Source: CAZONU01 sp965370045
GTDB taxonomy: Bacteria > Planctomycetota > SZUA-567 > JAKLDR01
Assembly: GCA_965370045.1 (NCBI GenBank)
Contig: CBDUSI010000006.1
Location: 1-64,000 of the forward strand
Reading direction: 5' to 3'
DNA length: 64,000 nucleotides
Shown in pieces: positions 32,009 through 39,896 of the stretch. Each line of letters opens with the position of its first letter. Position 1 is the first letter of the stretch. A program made the translations under genes and the position numbers. The notes under the pieces were generated by a model that was given only the letters and a program-made list of their open reading frames with translations, did no database searches and was not told where the DNA came from.

Positions 32009-32302
32009 ATGCCGTACTTCTCTGCATCGAGCGACGTCCAGCTGCTACGCATGATGAAGCGCGACCCCGGGCGGGTGGTGGAGCTGATCCGGGGCGGCCA
32101 GGCTGTCCACAAGGACCACCTGGCCGAGCTGCGCCGGCTGCGCGGCCGGGTGGCCGGCCTGCAGCAGCAGAGAGCGAAGATCAAGGATCTACGTGGCCAG
32201 GTCGCTTGGCTGAGGGGGATCGTGGAGCGCCTGGCCGGCGGCCAGGCCAGGGGAGGGCGGGGGAGGGGTGTTAGGGAGATCCCCGGCGCAGCAGGGTCTT
32301 AA
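32009..32302 (+). CDS. Coiled-coil protein at the end of the plus-strand arm
   Basis: A 97-residue basic helical protein (VVELIRGGQAVHKDHLAELR followed by RLRGRVAGLQQQRAKIKDLR), with a heptad-like Leu/Arg pattern and a Gly/Arg tail. GGGGGGAGG lies just upstream of ATG 32009; an earlier in-frame ATG at 31970 has none. Its last 32 nt overlap the convergent small membrane-protein gene. Confidence 0.5.
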   Translation: MPYFSASSDVQLLRMMKRDPGRVVELIRGGQAVHKDHLAELRRLRGRVAGLQQQRAKIKDLRGQVAWLRGIVERLAGGQARGGRGRGVREIPGAAGS

Positions 32303-32474
32303 CGTCTTCCTTGATCTCGCCCACGTCGGCCTTCAGGTGGTCCACCGTGCTCTCTGTGCAGCCCTGGCGGTAGCGCAGATCTGCATAGGCCCCGCCGAGC
32401 GCTCCGACGATCCCCAGGGCCAGGAGGACCAGGCCTATCACTCGGAGCGTCCCGTTGCTTTCAGCCTTCGCCAT
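32271..32474 (-). CDS. Small membrane protein, holin-like size and topology
   Basis: A 67-residue protein with one hydrophobic span (LRVIGLVLLALGIVGALGGA, about 10-30) and a charged coiled-coil tail (VDHLKADVGEIKEDVKTLLR). It is the last gene of the minus-strand structural arm, a place where lysis genes can sit. Calling it a holin or spanin would be a guess. Confidence 0.5.
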   Translation of the reverse strand: MAKAESNGTLRVIGLVLLALGIVGALGGAYADLRYRQGCTESTVDHLKADVGEIKEDVKTLLRRGSP

Positions 32475-32605
32475 TTCCAGGTCTCCTATGTCGGGCAGGG
32501 GTGAGATCGTCGCTCTGAGGCAATCCTGTGGCCAAGGAATCAGGCCCGTGGCCAGGCCCCGAACGAAAACAGGTGACTTGCGGCCGGGAGGGCATTCCAG
32601 GACTC

Positions 32606-33619
32606 CTACGCGACGGCCGCCGCGCGCCTCCCACGGGCCATTGTGCCGCCGCTGGCCGGCGTGTGATTGATTTCTCCCTCGGTCAAGGTGCGCTGTGTGT
32701 CGCCGTCGCTCCCGAACTTCGCGCGGATCTTCGTGTAGCGGCCAATCCAGTCGGTCTCGGCCTGGAGGTTCGCCAGGGTGAGGTAGCTTGACCAGTTGGA
32801 CGGGCTGGGCGTCTCACCGCAGGCGTAGGAGAACGTGATCCCGGAGGTGTCGCCGTTGAAGTCGATCGAGGACGCATCCCACGTCCCCGAAGCGTTGCCG
32901 TCGATGTCGACCAGCGTAGCGACGGGATCTCCGGTGGAGAAGCCAGCGTACCAGCGCCACTCTTTGAGTTCCATTAGCTTGACTGCATTGGGCGGTCGCC
33001 GCTGGGCCAGCCAGTAGAGGGTCGCGGGAAGATCAGTTACGCCGATGAGCCTAGCTACAACCTGCTCCGTGGCGTAGTCCCCCACCCCGCCCTGAATGGT
33101 GAGTTCAACTACGCGCGGATTTCCGGCCACATTATTCTTAATGTAGGCCCGGAACGTATACCACATCGTAGCGTCAAAAATAAAGTCGTAGTAGGCGTCC
33201 GGTACTGCGGCTGAAAAATAGCCCGTCATGCTGAGGTACACAGTGCTCTGCCTATAAACCCTAATATCAAGCCCCGTTATCAAAACTTTTGCAGCGTCCA
33301 TCCCCACGACACTACTACCGGCAGAGGGCGTTAAGCCCCGCTCTTTCCATTCGAAATACCCCAGCGCCCGACTGACACCCGCACTGCGTGCTATCCCGTT
33401 GGCTCCCCAGTTGCCGTTGCCATTGAGGCTGACCACGCCACCGGCCAGATTCACGTTGCCGCCCGAGTCCGTTTCGTCCCAGGCCGACAGGTCGGCGAAG
33501 TCGTCAGTCTCGACGTTGAGGTACTTGAGCTGGATCCGGGCATCGTCGCTCCCGGCGACGTAGCCCAGGAGGTCCGGGTCAGAGAAGGACGCGCCGGCCA
33601 GCTCGATGCGCTGACTCAC
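32606..33619 (-). CDS. Lectin-like beta-sandwich protein, candidate receptor-binding/spike protein
   Basis: A 337-residue beta-rich protein with a concanavalin/laminin-G-like middle (VSLNGNGNWGANGIARSAGV, FEWKERGLTPSAGSSVVGMD, YYDFIFDATMWYTFRAYIKN, then KLMELKEWRWYAGFSTGDPV). No signal peptide. Such domains recognise carbohydrates and occur in phage tail-fibre and spike proteins. GTG start 33619. It lies among other presumed virion genes at 33-37 kb. Function inferred from fold pattern and position. Confidence 0.5.
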   Translation of the reverse strand: MSQRIELAGASFSDPDLLGYVAGSDDARIQLKYLNVETDDFADLSAWDETDSGGNVNLAGGVVSLNGNGNWGANGIARSAGVSRALGYFEWKERGLTPSAGSSVVGMDAAKVLITGLDIRVYRQSTVYLSMTGYFSAAVPDAYYDFIFDATMWYTFRAYIKNNVAGNPRVVELTIQGGVGDYATEQVVARLIGVTDLPATLYWLAQRRPPNAVKLMELKEWRWYAGFSTGDPVATLVDIDGNASGTWDASSIDFNGDTSGITFSYACGETPSPSNWSSYLTLANLQAETDWIGRYTKIRAKFGSDGDTQRTLTEGEINHTPASGGTMARGRRAAAVA

Positions 33620-33622
33620 CGG

Positions 33623-34063
33623 TCAGGCCTCCGGAGCTGGCTCGGGGTACTCTCCGGCCTTGGCCCGGCGATCCCACTCCAGGGCGACGTGCCGGTATCC
33701 TTCGGCCAGGCGGGCCAGGTCCTCGCCCTGGGCGGCGGAGAAGCCCGCCAGGGTCAGCTCGTCGGCGCTGACAGCACGATCGGGGGCCGCGGAGCCTTCT
33801 CCCGGCCGCGGCCCGAAGAGCCAGCCCTTGAGGTCGCCACCGTAGAGAACGTAATTCTTCGCGTGCAGGACGGCGGCCGGCTCCATGCCTACGACGGCCA
33901 CGCGGATCCGGTCTTGCGCGCCGGCGATCGTCTCCAGGATCTTCGCCATTGTCCGGTAGCCGGCGGTCACGTCTTCGGGCAGCTCGCGCACCAGGGCGGC
34001 GGCCGCGTCGTAGCTGGGGATCTCTTTGGGGGAGAGCCACGAGAAGGGATTCCAGAAGGTCAT
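33623..34063 (-). CDS. Element protein of unknown function
   Basis: A 146-residue, mainly helical soluble protein (TFWNPFSWLSPKEIPSYDAA; LRELPED-like helix; ALEWDRRAKAGEYPEPAPEA at the end). The N-terminus NPFSWLSPKE may be a membrane-touching motif. No family recognised. 9 nt downstream of the 34073 gene stop on the same strand. Confidence 0.45.
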   Translation of the reverse strand: MTFWNPFSWLSPKEIPSYDAAAALVRELPEDVTAGYRTMAKILETIAGAQDRIRVAVVGMEPAAVLHAKNYVLYGGDLKGWLFGPRPGEGSAAPDRAVSADELTLAGFSAAQGEDLARLAEGYRHVALEWDRRAKAGEYPEPAPEA

Positions 34064-34072
34064 GCGCGGCTC

Positions 34073-34756
34073 CTATCCTACGTCGTGGCCGGCGACGAAC
34101 CAGGGGTTGGCTCCCATGGCGGGCTTCGGGACAAGGTCGCTATTGGGGATGGCGAAGGAAAAGTGATCAGCCGCGGACTGAAAGGTCAGCTCCAAGTAGA
34201 TCTGGAAGCCATAGACCGTCCCCCCCATGTTCTCCTGGTAGGTGCGGCGCGTGTTCATCAGCGACGGGTACATGTAGTAATTTCCGCCCGCCGAGTAAGA
34301 CCCGCTGACCTTGCAGATCGTCTCGGCCACGTCGGAGCCCTTGGCCAGCCCGGCGATGTCGTTCCAGACCAGGGCGGACGTGTCGAAGTCCTCCTTGATG
34401 GGGACGGTATGAAGAATCGCCTTAACCCACCCACTGCCGCCCGCGGTGAAGCTCCACCCGGCTCCGTTGGCCGGCTCCCGGCAGAAGGCGGACATGTGCC
34501 CGGATACGAACTTCGCCGGCTGCGCCAGGTGCAGGAAAGTGTCGTACCGCCTGTTCGCCGACCCGGGGATGCCAGACCCGGTGGCCCGGAGCTCCATCTG
34601 GTGGTCGTGATTCACCGTCGGGTTGTGCTCGTCGCACCAGCAATAGTCGTCGATGCCTACGAGCTTCGACCAGGCCCAGCCGGAGGCGGCCAGCTCCCCG
34701 CCGGTGTCGCTCACCGCGACAGACTCGGCGAACTCCCTCCTGCCCCGCGCCCCCAC
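34073..34756 (-). CDS. Probable virion-surface protein
   Basis: About 227 residues from GTG 34756; the start is uncertain because the open frame continues antisense through the 34765 gene. Beta-rich, with aromatic and His/Cys-rich loops (DDYCWCDEHNPTVNHDHQME, GNYYMYPSLMNTRRTYQENM, YGFQIYLELTFQSAADHFSF). No signal peptide and no family match. Located between small presumed structural genes, so a spike, vertex or minor capsid role is a reasonable guess only. Confidence 0.45.
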   Translation of the reverse strand: MGARGRREFAESVAVSDTGGELAASGWAWSKLVGIDDYCWCDEHNPTVNHDHQMELRATGSGIPGSANRRYDTFLHLAQPAKFVSGHMSAFCREPANGAGWSFTAGGSGWVKAILHTVPIKEDFDTSALVWNDIAGLAKGSDVAETICKVSGSYSAGGNYYMYPSLMNTRRTYQENMGGTVYGFQIYLELTFQSAADHFSFAIPNSDLVPKPAMGANPWFVAGHDVG

Positions 34757-34764
34757 GGCGGCGC

Positions 34765-35073
34765 CTACCCGCCCAGCTCCGCGTAGCGCACGTCGGCGGT
34801 GGAGCTGGCGGCAATGACATACAGGTCCGTGTCCGGCCCCAGGTCTATGATGTCGCTGGCGCCGGCGGCCACCTCGATCCCGTTGGCGCTGGTTACCCCG
34901 CTGTTGCCCCAGTAGATGGCCACGGCCCCCAGGTTCTGGATCCGGATCATTCGCCGGCCCTTCGACGCCGTGGCCGGGCACTTGCCGGCCGTCGTCGTTG
35001 CCGTGACCGTGCCGTGGGCGAGGATCTTCTTCAGCGGGGCAAGCTCGATGCTGTCAGCGTCGAAAGGATCCAT
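34765..35073 (-). CDS. Small beta-rich element protein
   Basis: A 102-residue protein resembling one small beta-sandwich (IRIQNLGAVAIYWGNSGVTS, ANGIEVAAGASDIIDLGPDT, DLYVIAASSTADVRYAELGG), a pattern seen in head-decoration or adhesin-like phage proteins. ATG 35073 follows the 35075 stop by 1 nt. Structural role inferred from pattern and neighbours. Confidence 0.5.
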   Translation of the reverse strand: MDPFDADSIELAPLKKILAHGTVTATTTAGKCPATASKGRRMIRIQNLGAVAIYWGNSGVTSANGIEVAAGASDIIDLGPDTDLYVIAASSTADVRYAELGG

Positions 35074-35074
35074 G

Positions 35075-35455
35075 CTAGAGTTCCTTCTCCCAGATCACGC
35101 CCTTGAAGCGGCCCTTGGCCGTGGTGCTCCCGGAGCTGAGCTTGGCCTGGAGGGAAACCTTGTTGCCGGCCTCGATGGGGATCCAGACCTCTTCCAGCTC
35201 GTTGGCGCGGAAGCCTCCGAGGATCGCTTTGATCCCGTCCGGATAGTCGGGCACCGGAGAGCCGTCCTTGAGCAGGCGCAGGGAGAGGTTGACCTGGTCC
35301 TCGTCGTCGCAGTCGAAGCCCCAGGCGCGGATCCGTCCCTGACAACCTCCGGGACATTTGTACTCGATTACGACCTTCCAGGTGGTGCCCACGCTGACGC
35401 CCACGGCGTGCGGCCCGAGGGAGCGCTGCTCTCTCCCCATGCGCTTGTCGGTCAT
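35075..35455 (-). CDS. Small beta-rich element protein with two Cys pairs
   Basis: A 126-residue protein (TTWKVVIEYKCPGGCQGRIR, AWGFDCDDEDQVNLSLRLLK, then ANELEEVWIPIEAGNKVSLQ). Its last strands look like a jelly-roll or Ig-like sandwich; 'CPGGC' could hold a disulfide or metal. Tightly spaced with both neighbours (1 nt and 11 nt). Presumed virion component. Confidence 0.5.
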   Translation of the reverse strand: MTDKRMGREQRSLGPHAVGVSVGTTWKVVIEYKCPGGCQGRIRAWGFDCDDEDQVNLSLRLLKDGSPVPDYPDGIKAILGGFRANELEEVWIPIEAGNKVSLQAKLSSGSTTAKGRFKGVIWEKEL

Positions 35456-35466
35456 CGTGGAACCTC

Positions 35467-36198
35467 CTAGAGCGCGTAGAGCCAGCCGAAGAGGTAGAAG
35501 TAGATCGCGTTGGTGGACCCGGAGAGGTCGGCCAGCTCGATCCTCAGCGTCTCGTCGTCGGCCAGGTGCAGGGGCACCGACAGCGGGAAGGGCTGGCCCA
35601 GCGTTCCCGAGCAGGCCGCGCCGTACAGCGGACCGCCGGACAGGAAGCCCCGCCGGCTGTGCTTCAGCCGGTAGGTGAAGGCGTCCGAGGTCACCGAACG
35701 GGTGATGCCCACGCCCTCGAAGCGGTAGCCGGCCGGGGCCTGCACCCGCCCGCTGGAATGGCCGTTGGCGCTGACCGACTTATAGAGCCCCATCCAGCAG
35801 GGTTCGCGGCCCAGCTCGTAGCGGTCGGGCACGCCGTCGAGCTCCACTCCGTGCAGGTTGAGGCGCACGGTGTTGGCAGCTCCGGACGTGGACCGGCCGA
35901 AGAGGCGCAGCCGGCTCCCGGGCCTTACATACCAGGGCTGGTCCAGCACCAGGGGCTCGGCCCCCGTGCCGGCCATGCAGTCGGGGACAACTCCGCGGTT
36001 GTCGTCGCTGTCGGCCTCCACGATTGCGAGCTGCTCGTTGAAGCCGCTGGCGTTGATCGGCCGGCAGACCGCCGAGTTGCTGGTGCGGTCCTTGGTGAGC
36101 GCGTCCACGCGCAGCCACCTGGACGGCGAGGTCTGCTTGTCGATCAGGTTGCCGTCCGCCGCGTGGGCGTTCTGTAGCTCAAGCGTGAAGTTCTTCAT
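35467..36198 (-). CDS. Candidate major capsid protein (larger of an adjacent beta-rich pair)
   Basis: A 243-residue protein, almost wholly beta by pattern (MKNFTLELQNAHAADGNLID, PWYVRPGSRLRLFGRSTSGA, ANTVRLNLHGVELDGVPDRY, LHLADDETLRIELADLSGST, NAIYFYLFGWLYAL). No signal peptide. Its size and neighbour (199 residues) recall the two single-jelly-roll capsid proteins of sphaerolipovirus-type tailless viruses such as SH1 and P23-77. No sequence similarity is claimed; a structure prediction would decide. Confidence 0.45.
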   Translation of the reverse strand: MKNFTLELQNAHAADGNLIDKQTSPSRWLRVDALTKDRTSNSAVCRPINASGFNEQLAIVEADSDDNRGVVPDCMAGTGAEPLVLDQPWYVRPGSRLRLFGRSTSGAANTVRLNLHGVELDGVPDRYELGREPCWMGLYKSVSANGHSSGRVQAPAGYRFEGVGITRSVTSDAFTYRLKHSRRGFLSGGPLYGAACSGTLGQPFPLSVPLHLADDETLRIELADLSGSTNAIYFYLFGWLYAL

Positions 36199-36280
36199 TC
36201 TCGAGATCTCCGCCAGGCGGCCGCCCCGGGGAGGCGGGGGCCTCCCCGGGACTTCGCCGTTGCCGATGGGGGTAACGCGC

Positions 36281-36880
36281 TCAGCCGGCGATGGCGCCCT
36301 GGTCCTCGAAGCCCCGGCCCGTCCAGGTCACGTCGAGGGTGTTGCCGGTGGTCAGGGCCATGATGGTTTCCAGCTTGAGCTGGACCTTCCACTTGATGGC
36401 CTTGCCGTGGCCACCCTCGCCCTTGCCGCGGGCGTCCATCTCGATCGGGGGATCGAACTGCTGCATCGAGTCGGGGTCGGGCGAGCCCAGCGTGCCCCAG
36501 AGGTCCCGGCCGGCGGTGACCAGGTCCTGGCTCTCGACCATCAGCCCGCTGCCGCCGGGGAAGTCACGCACCGGGCACCAGGGCAGGACCGGGAACCCGT
36601 CGACCTCGATCTGGAAGAGCGCGCCGTTGAATATCTTGATCAGCGCGTCGCGCACGTCGGCGGGCGTCGAGGAGAGCCCGATCTGCCAGCCGCACCCGTC
36701 CAGGCGCTGATACCAGCCCGGGGGGGTCTCGCCCTTCTCGGTGAGGTTGGTGTCCCAGTCGTCGTAAGTGCCGTCGTCGTTGCTGCCGGCCCCCACGAAG
36801 GTGATAGGGGTCGTCGCCGCCTGCGTGGCGGTGAGCTGCCGGCGGAAGAAAGGCCTCCAGGCCAATTGTCTCTGTGCCAT
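36281..36880 (-). CDS. Candidate major capsid protein (smaller of the pair)
   Basis: A 199-residue protein starting at ATG 36880, preceded by AGGAGG. It mixes strands and two helices (ATTPITFVGAGSNDDGTYDD, DALIKIFNGALFQIEVDGFP, WKVQLKLETIMALTTGNTLD, VTWTGRGFEDQGAIAG). No family recognised. 82 nt before the 243-residue gene, same strand. A capsid role is inferred from size, pairing and position only. Confidence 0.45.
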   Translation of the reverse strand: MAQRQLAWRPFFRRQLTATQAATTPITFVGAGSNDDGTYDDWDTNLTEKGETPPGWYQRLDGCGWQIGLSSTPADVRDALIKIFNGALFQIEVDGFPVLPWCPVRDFPGGSGLMVESQDLVTAGRDLWGTLGSPDPDSMQQFDPPIEMDARGKGEGGHGKAIKWKVQLKLETIMALTTGNTLDVTWTGRGFEDQGAIAG

Positions 36881-36941
36881 GCTCTGTCCTCCTGTCAAAG
36901 ATTCTCAGAGGCGGTCTCTCCGCCGCCAGGTCGTTTTGCTA

Positions 36942-37577
36942 TCAGGCCCAGCGCCGGTTCCGGCCCCAGGTCCCCCGGCCGACGCCGGCCAGGTCATCCA
37001 CCACCCGGCCCACGCCGGCCGTCGCGCCACTTGCCGCCGGAGCCGCGATCTGCGGCCGGAGCACGTCCTGGATCTTGGGGCTGACGTGCTGCTTGAACAG
37101 CGTGGCCAGCAGCAGCGCCCCGCCGCCGGCCAGCACGTAGCCGGCCTTGTTGGCGTCGAGCAGCTTGATCCGCTTGGCCGCGTAGACCCCGCCGACCAGC
37201 AGCCCCAGGGCAACCAGGTCCCCGGAGATGGCCTCCCACTTGATGGTGGGCCACTTGGCCTTGAGGTAGGGGATCAGCCGGGTCATGACCTCGCGGACCG
37301 CGACGATCCCGCCGCCGGCCAGCGCCGCCTGCCCCAGGCGCTTGACCACCTTGGCGACCATGTCCCGCCGGCCGACCTTCCGGCCGATCTTGCTCTTCGG
37401 CCGGCGCGCGGCGATCCTCGACTTCTGGGCCTTCCTGGCGCCGCGGGACTTCTTGCGCTTGGTCTTGCTCTTGCTGGGGCTCTTCCAGCTCCGCGCCGCC
37501 TGTTTCATGGTCGCCCCGGCGTTCATTTCCCGCTGGACGTGCCGGTTGTAGGCGCTCAGTTTCTTCTTCTTGGCCAT
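36942..37577 (-). CDS. Basic membrane protein with HMG/YABBY-like N-terminal motif
   Basis: A 211-residue protein. The N-terminus reads KKKKLSAYNRHVQREMNAGA then TMKQAARSWK, the 'SAYN-x-F/H-V-x-x-x-M ... x-x-A-A-x-x-W' pattern of HMG-box/YABBY-like peptides, followed by a very basic linker (KSKTKRKKSRGARKAQKSRI) and three hydrophobic segments (about 90-107, 130-148, 159-175). It could tie the viral genome to a membrane. ATG 37577 has AGGAGG upstream. The motif match is by eye. Confidence 0.5.
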   Translation of the reverse strand: MAKKKKLSAYNRHVQREMNAGATMKQAARSWKSPSKSKTKRKKSRGARKAQKSRIAARRPKSKIGRKVGRRDMVAKVVKRLGQAALAGGGIVAVREVMTRLIPYLKAKWPTIKWEAISGDLVALGLLVGGVYAAKRIKLLDANKAGYVLAGGGALLLATLFKQHVSPKIQDVLRPQIAAPAASGATAGVGRVVDDLAGVGRGTWGRNRRWA

Positions 37578-37716
37578 CTCTCGTGCCTCCTGCGCTCCCA
37601 ATGAAAAAGCGGGGGGCCGGGAGCTGTCTCAGCTCCCCCACCGCCCCGCCCGCGGGCGACCTGTCAGGCTGTCAGATCCCGGCCGAAGGAGCTACCCAGG
37701 CCGGTCCGCATTCCTC

Positions 37717-38361
37717 CTACGCTTGCCCCGCTTTCGCTTTCGCGTGGCGGAGCCTCATTTCGTCTTCACTGATCGGCGAGCTTCCCAGTTCCGTGTTCAT
37801 GGCCGCGCCGAAGCCGGTTCCCATGCGGTCCGCCGCGCGGGAGACCACTCCGAAAGCGCGCTTCCAGCCGGAGCCCTTCTTGAGGACAACGCCGGTGAGG
37901 AGACTCAAGGCCAGGTTGCCGACCAGGGAGGCCCACGCCAGGAAGTTCTTCTTGCGGAGATCTCCGGCCAGCTGCGCTACCTTCTTCGCGCGCTGCATGG
38001 CCCCGTCGATCCTCGCATGGACGGACTGCACCCGCGCGGCATTCTCCGCGGCGAGCTGCCCGGCCTCGGCCACGATATCCAGGGCCTTCAGCGCGTCGAT
38101 CTTCCCGGCCGCGGCGTCGGCCTTCACCTGGCGGATCCGGGTGGCGATTGACTTCCCGGCCTCCACCAGGCCCGCCAGCTCATCCCCCAGCTCGGCGAGC
38201 TGCTCGGCCAGGGCCGCGCCCTCTACCTTGGCCTCGTCGTAGAGCCCCTGTTCCTCTTCGCTGAGCTGCGTACAGCCCACGAAAAGAAGGACACTGCCCG
38301 CCAGCATGGCCAGGGTAAGCCACGGGCGGCCCCTCAGCGCTCTTCGCATGGTGGTCAGCAC
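37717..38361 (-). CDS. Lipoprotein-like coiled-coil membrane protein of the element
   Basis: A 214-residue protein. A basic N-terminus and hydrophobic segment end in LLFVGCTQ, a lipobox-like site with the cysteine near residue 30; then a long Ala/Leu coiled coil (about 35-125) and a second hydrophobic span (FLAWASLVGNLALSLLTGVV). GTG 38361 is preferred because GGAGGG stands 8 nt upstream. Spanin-like or virion-membrane roles are both possible. Confidence 0.5.
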   Translation of the reverse strand: MLTTMRRALRGRPWLTLAMLAGSVLLFVGCTQLSEEEQGLYDEAKVEGAALAEQLAELGDELAGLVEAGKSIATRIRQVKADAAAGKIDALKALDIVAEAGQLAAENAARVQSVHARIDGAMQRAKKVAQLAGDLRKKNFLAWASLVGNLALSLLTGVVLKKGSGWKRAFGVVSRAADRMGTGFGAAMNTELGSSPISEDEMRLRHAKAKAGQA

Positions 38362-38398
38362 GGTATGGCCCTCCAGTTTCCGCGTCGCCCTGCGGCGA

Positions 38399-38863
38399 TT
38401 ACTCGGCCGCTACGGGCATGCCAGACTTGATGGCGGCCCGGCCCGCCGCCTTCTTGCGGTCGCGCTCGCGGGCCGCGTAGCGCTCCGGCCCCATTTCCTC
38501 CAGCTTGGCCGCCTCGCGGTCGTCGCCGTCCTTGTGGGCCTGGAACTCCACCTCGATCCCCAGCTCTTCCAGCTGGGGCACCAGGAAGACCTCGACCGGG
38601 GCGTCCACCTCCGGGGCGCCGTCCGTGTTCCTGATCTTGCGCTTGCCCAGGACCATGTAGCCGCCCAGGCCGTCGACGATGCTCTTCAGAGAGCAGCGGT
38701 GCTTGGCGGACCGGTACTCCACGCCGCCGGCGCGGACTATCAGCTCGCAGAAGCCCGGGAAGTCGAAGGGGTTGTAGCGAATGAACACGCTGACCCGCTG
38801 GGGAAGCTCGCTCAGCGCCTTGACGGCGGCCAGGAACTCGGCGATGGTTTCGATCTTGCTCAT
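38399..38863 (-). CDS. Element protein of unknown function
   Basis: A 154-residue soluble alpha/beta protein (QRVSVFIRYNPFDFPGFCEL, VEVFLVPQLEELGIEVEFQA) with a charged helical tail (EERYAARERDRKKAAGRAAI-like). AGGAGACATGAG precedes the ATG. No family recognised. Confidence 0.45.
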   Translation of the reverse strand: MSKIETIAEFLAAVKALSELPQRVSVFIRYNPFDFPGFCELIVRAGGVEYRSAKHRCSLKSIVDGLGGYMVLGKRKIRNTDGAPEVDAPVEVFLVPQLEELGIEVEFQAHKDGDDREAAKLEEMGPERYAARERDRKKAAGRAAIKSGMPVAAE

Positions 38864-38906
38864 CTCATGTCTCCTGAAAAAGAAGGCTTGCGAGGGGCCG
38901 GATCAT

Positions 38907-39503
38907 GTGAATAATCCCGACCAGGAAACGTCGTATCGGGTGGGGGAGGGCGCTTTGGCGAAGAAGACTGCCATTGATTGGAGCAGGATCCTCGGCTGGG
39001 GAGCGATGACCGCCGCCGGCTGGCTGCTTTGGCAGGCAGTAAGCAGCACCAAGGGACAGATTCAAGTCTGGAGGTGCGGCTACTGCGGCGGCGTGATTCC
39101 CGGACACCCGCAACACTGCCCCCACTGTGGGACCGCTATCGGCTGGCCCAATCCCGGCCTGGCCGGCCCGCTGCCCGAACGGGGCACGGCCGACCTGAAC
39201 TTTCCCCGCGTTCTCGTGGGCCTCCTGGTCCTCGCGTTCCTGGCCCGGGTCTCGGTGATTTACTTGCGGGCCTACTCGGGTTTTGAGGACGCTTCTGCCT
39301 GCCGGTTCCTGGAGTGGTTCATCGCTTTCGGCGCCGGCCTGCTCTGGGGTAGAGCCAGAGGCAGCACGGCGCCGACTCTCCATCCCGAAAAGAGCGCCAA
39401 GACAGAAGAACACTACCAACTCGGCCACGACGGCGAGGATGCTGAGCAGGATCTCAATCATCCCATCACCCCTACAAGCCGAAGAGAGGAGAAACGAGAA
39501 TGA
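38907..39503 (+). CDS. Membrane protein with a double-CxxC zinc ribbon
   Basis: About 198 residues from GTG 38907 (TTG 38955, after a GGGGGAGGG, is an alternative). A membrane segment (ILGWGAMTAAGWLLWQAVSS), a zinc ribbon (WRCGYCGGVIPGHPQHCPHC) and two further hydrophobic segments. The TGA overlaps the next ATG by ATGA, which, with the zinc ribbon, shows that this strand is the coding one rather than the antisense open frame 38865-39461. First of three plus-strand genes inside the minus-strand arm. Confidence 0.55.
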   Translation: MNNPDQETSYRVGEGALAKKTAIDWSRILGWGAMTAAGWLLWQAVSSTKGQIQVWRCGYCGGVIPGHPQHCPHCGTAIGWPNPGLAGPLPERGTADLNFPRVLVGLLVLAFLARVSVIYLRAYSGFEDASACRFLEWFIAFGAGLLWGRARGSTAPTLHPEKSAKTEEHYQLGHDGEDAEQDLNHPITPTSRREEKRE

Positions 39504-39682
39504 GCGCGAACGAGAACCCGCCGTACATCGTTATTTCCATGGACATGGTCGGTCCCGACGCCGACAAGGAGCTGGAGAATGCCCTGAACGAGTGCGCGGA
39601 CAAGGGCTATGCGGTGAAGGCCCTTTCGACGTGCAAGAGGCCCGAACTTGCGGCAATCGTCATCATGGGGCGTCAGGACTAG
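39500..39682 (+). CDS. Small soluble protein, DUF4177-like pattern
   Basis: A 60-residue protein (NPPYIVISMDMVGPDADKEL, then ENALNECADKGYAVKALSTC and AAIVIMGRQD). The beta-helix-beta layout with 'L-N-E-x-x-x-x-G-Y' resembles DUF4177-type small proteins. AGGAG stands 9 nt upstream. Overlaps the zinc-ribbon gene's stop. Confidence 0.5.
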   Translation: MSANENPPYIVISMDMVGPDADKELENALNECADKGYAVKALSTCKRPELAAIVIMGRQD

Positions 39683-39713
39683 GCCGCCCACGGACTGAAG
39701 AGGGGAGGGCAGC

Positions 39714-39896
39714 ATGGAAGCGCCGATCGCGGTCCTGTTGGTGTTACTCGGATTCTCGGTCCTGGTACTCTGCACAGGGCTGGCCATCGCACTCCTCATT
39801 GCGGTCAGCAGGAAGAAGGCCGCGCGCATCTCTACTTCCCCCTCGCCGCCCGTATCAGGGAAGGCGCAGCCAGGAGAAGGCCCACCCCTCCAATAA
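39714..39896 (+). CDS. 60-residue single-span membrane protein
   Basis: One long hydrophobic span (IAVLLVLLGFSVLVLCTGLA) then a basic Pro/Ser tail. GGGGAGGGC lies just upstream of the ATG. The last 65 nt overlap the convergent 39832 gene. Function unknown. Confidence 0.5.
   Translation: MEAPIAVLLVLLGFSVLVLCTGLAIALLIAVSRKKAARISTSPSPPVSGKAQPGEGPPLQ

Noticed and set aside
38865..39461. Minus-strand frame with a hydrophobic N-terminus opposite the zinc-ribbon gene
   Set aside because: The plus strand carries two CxxC pairs, hydrophobic segments and an ATGA overlap with the next gene; the minus frame lacks any such support beyond its first 25 residues.
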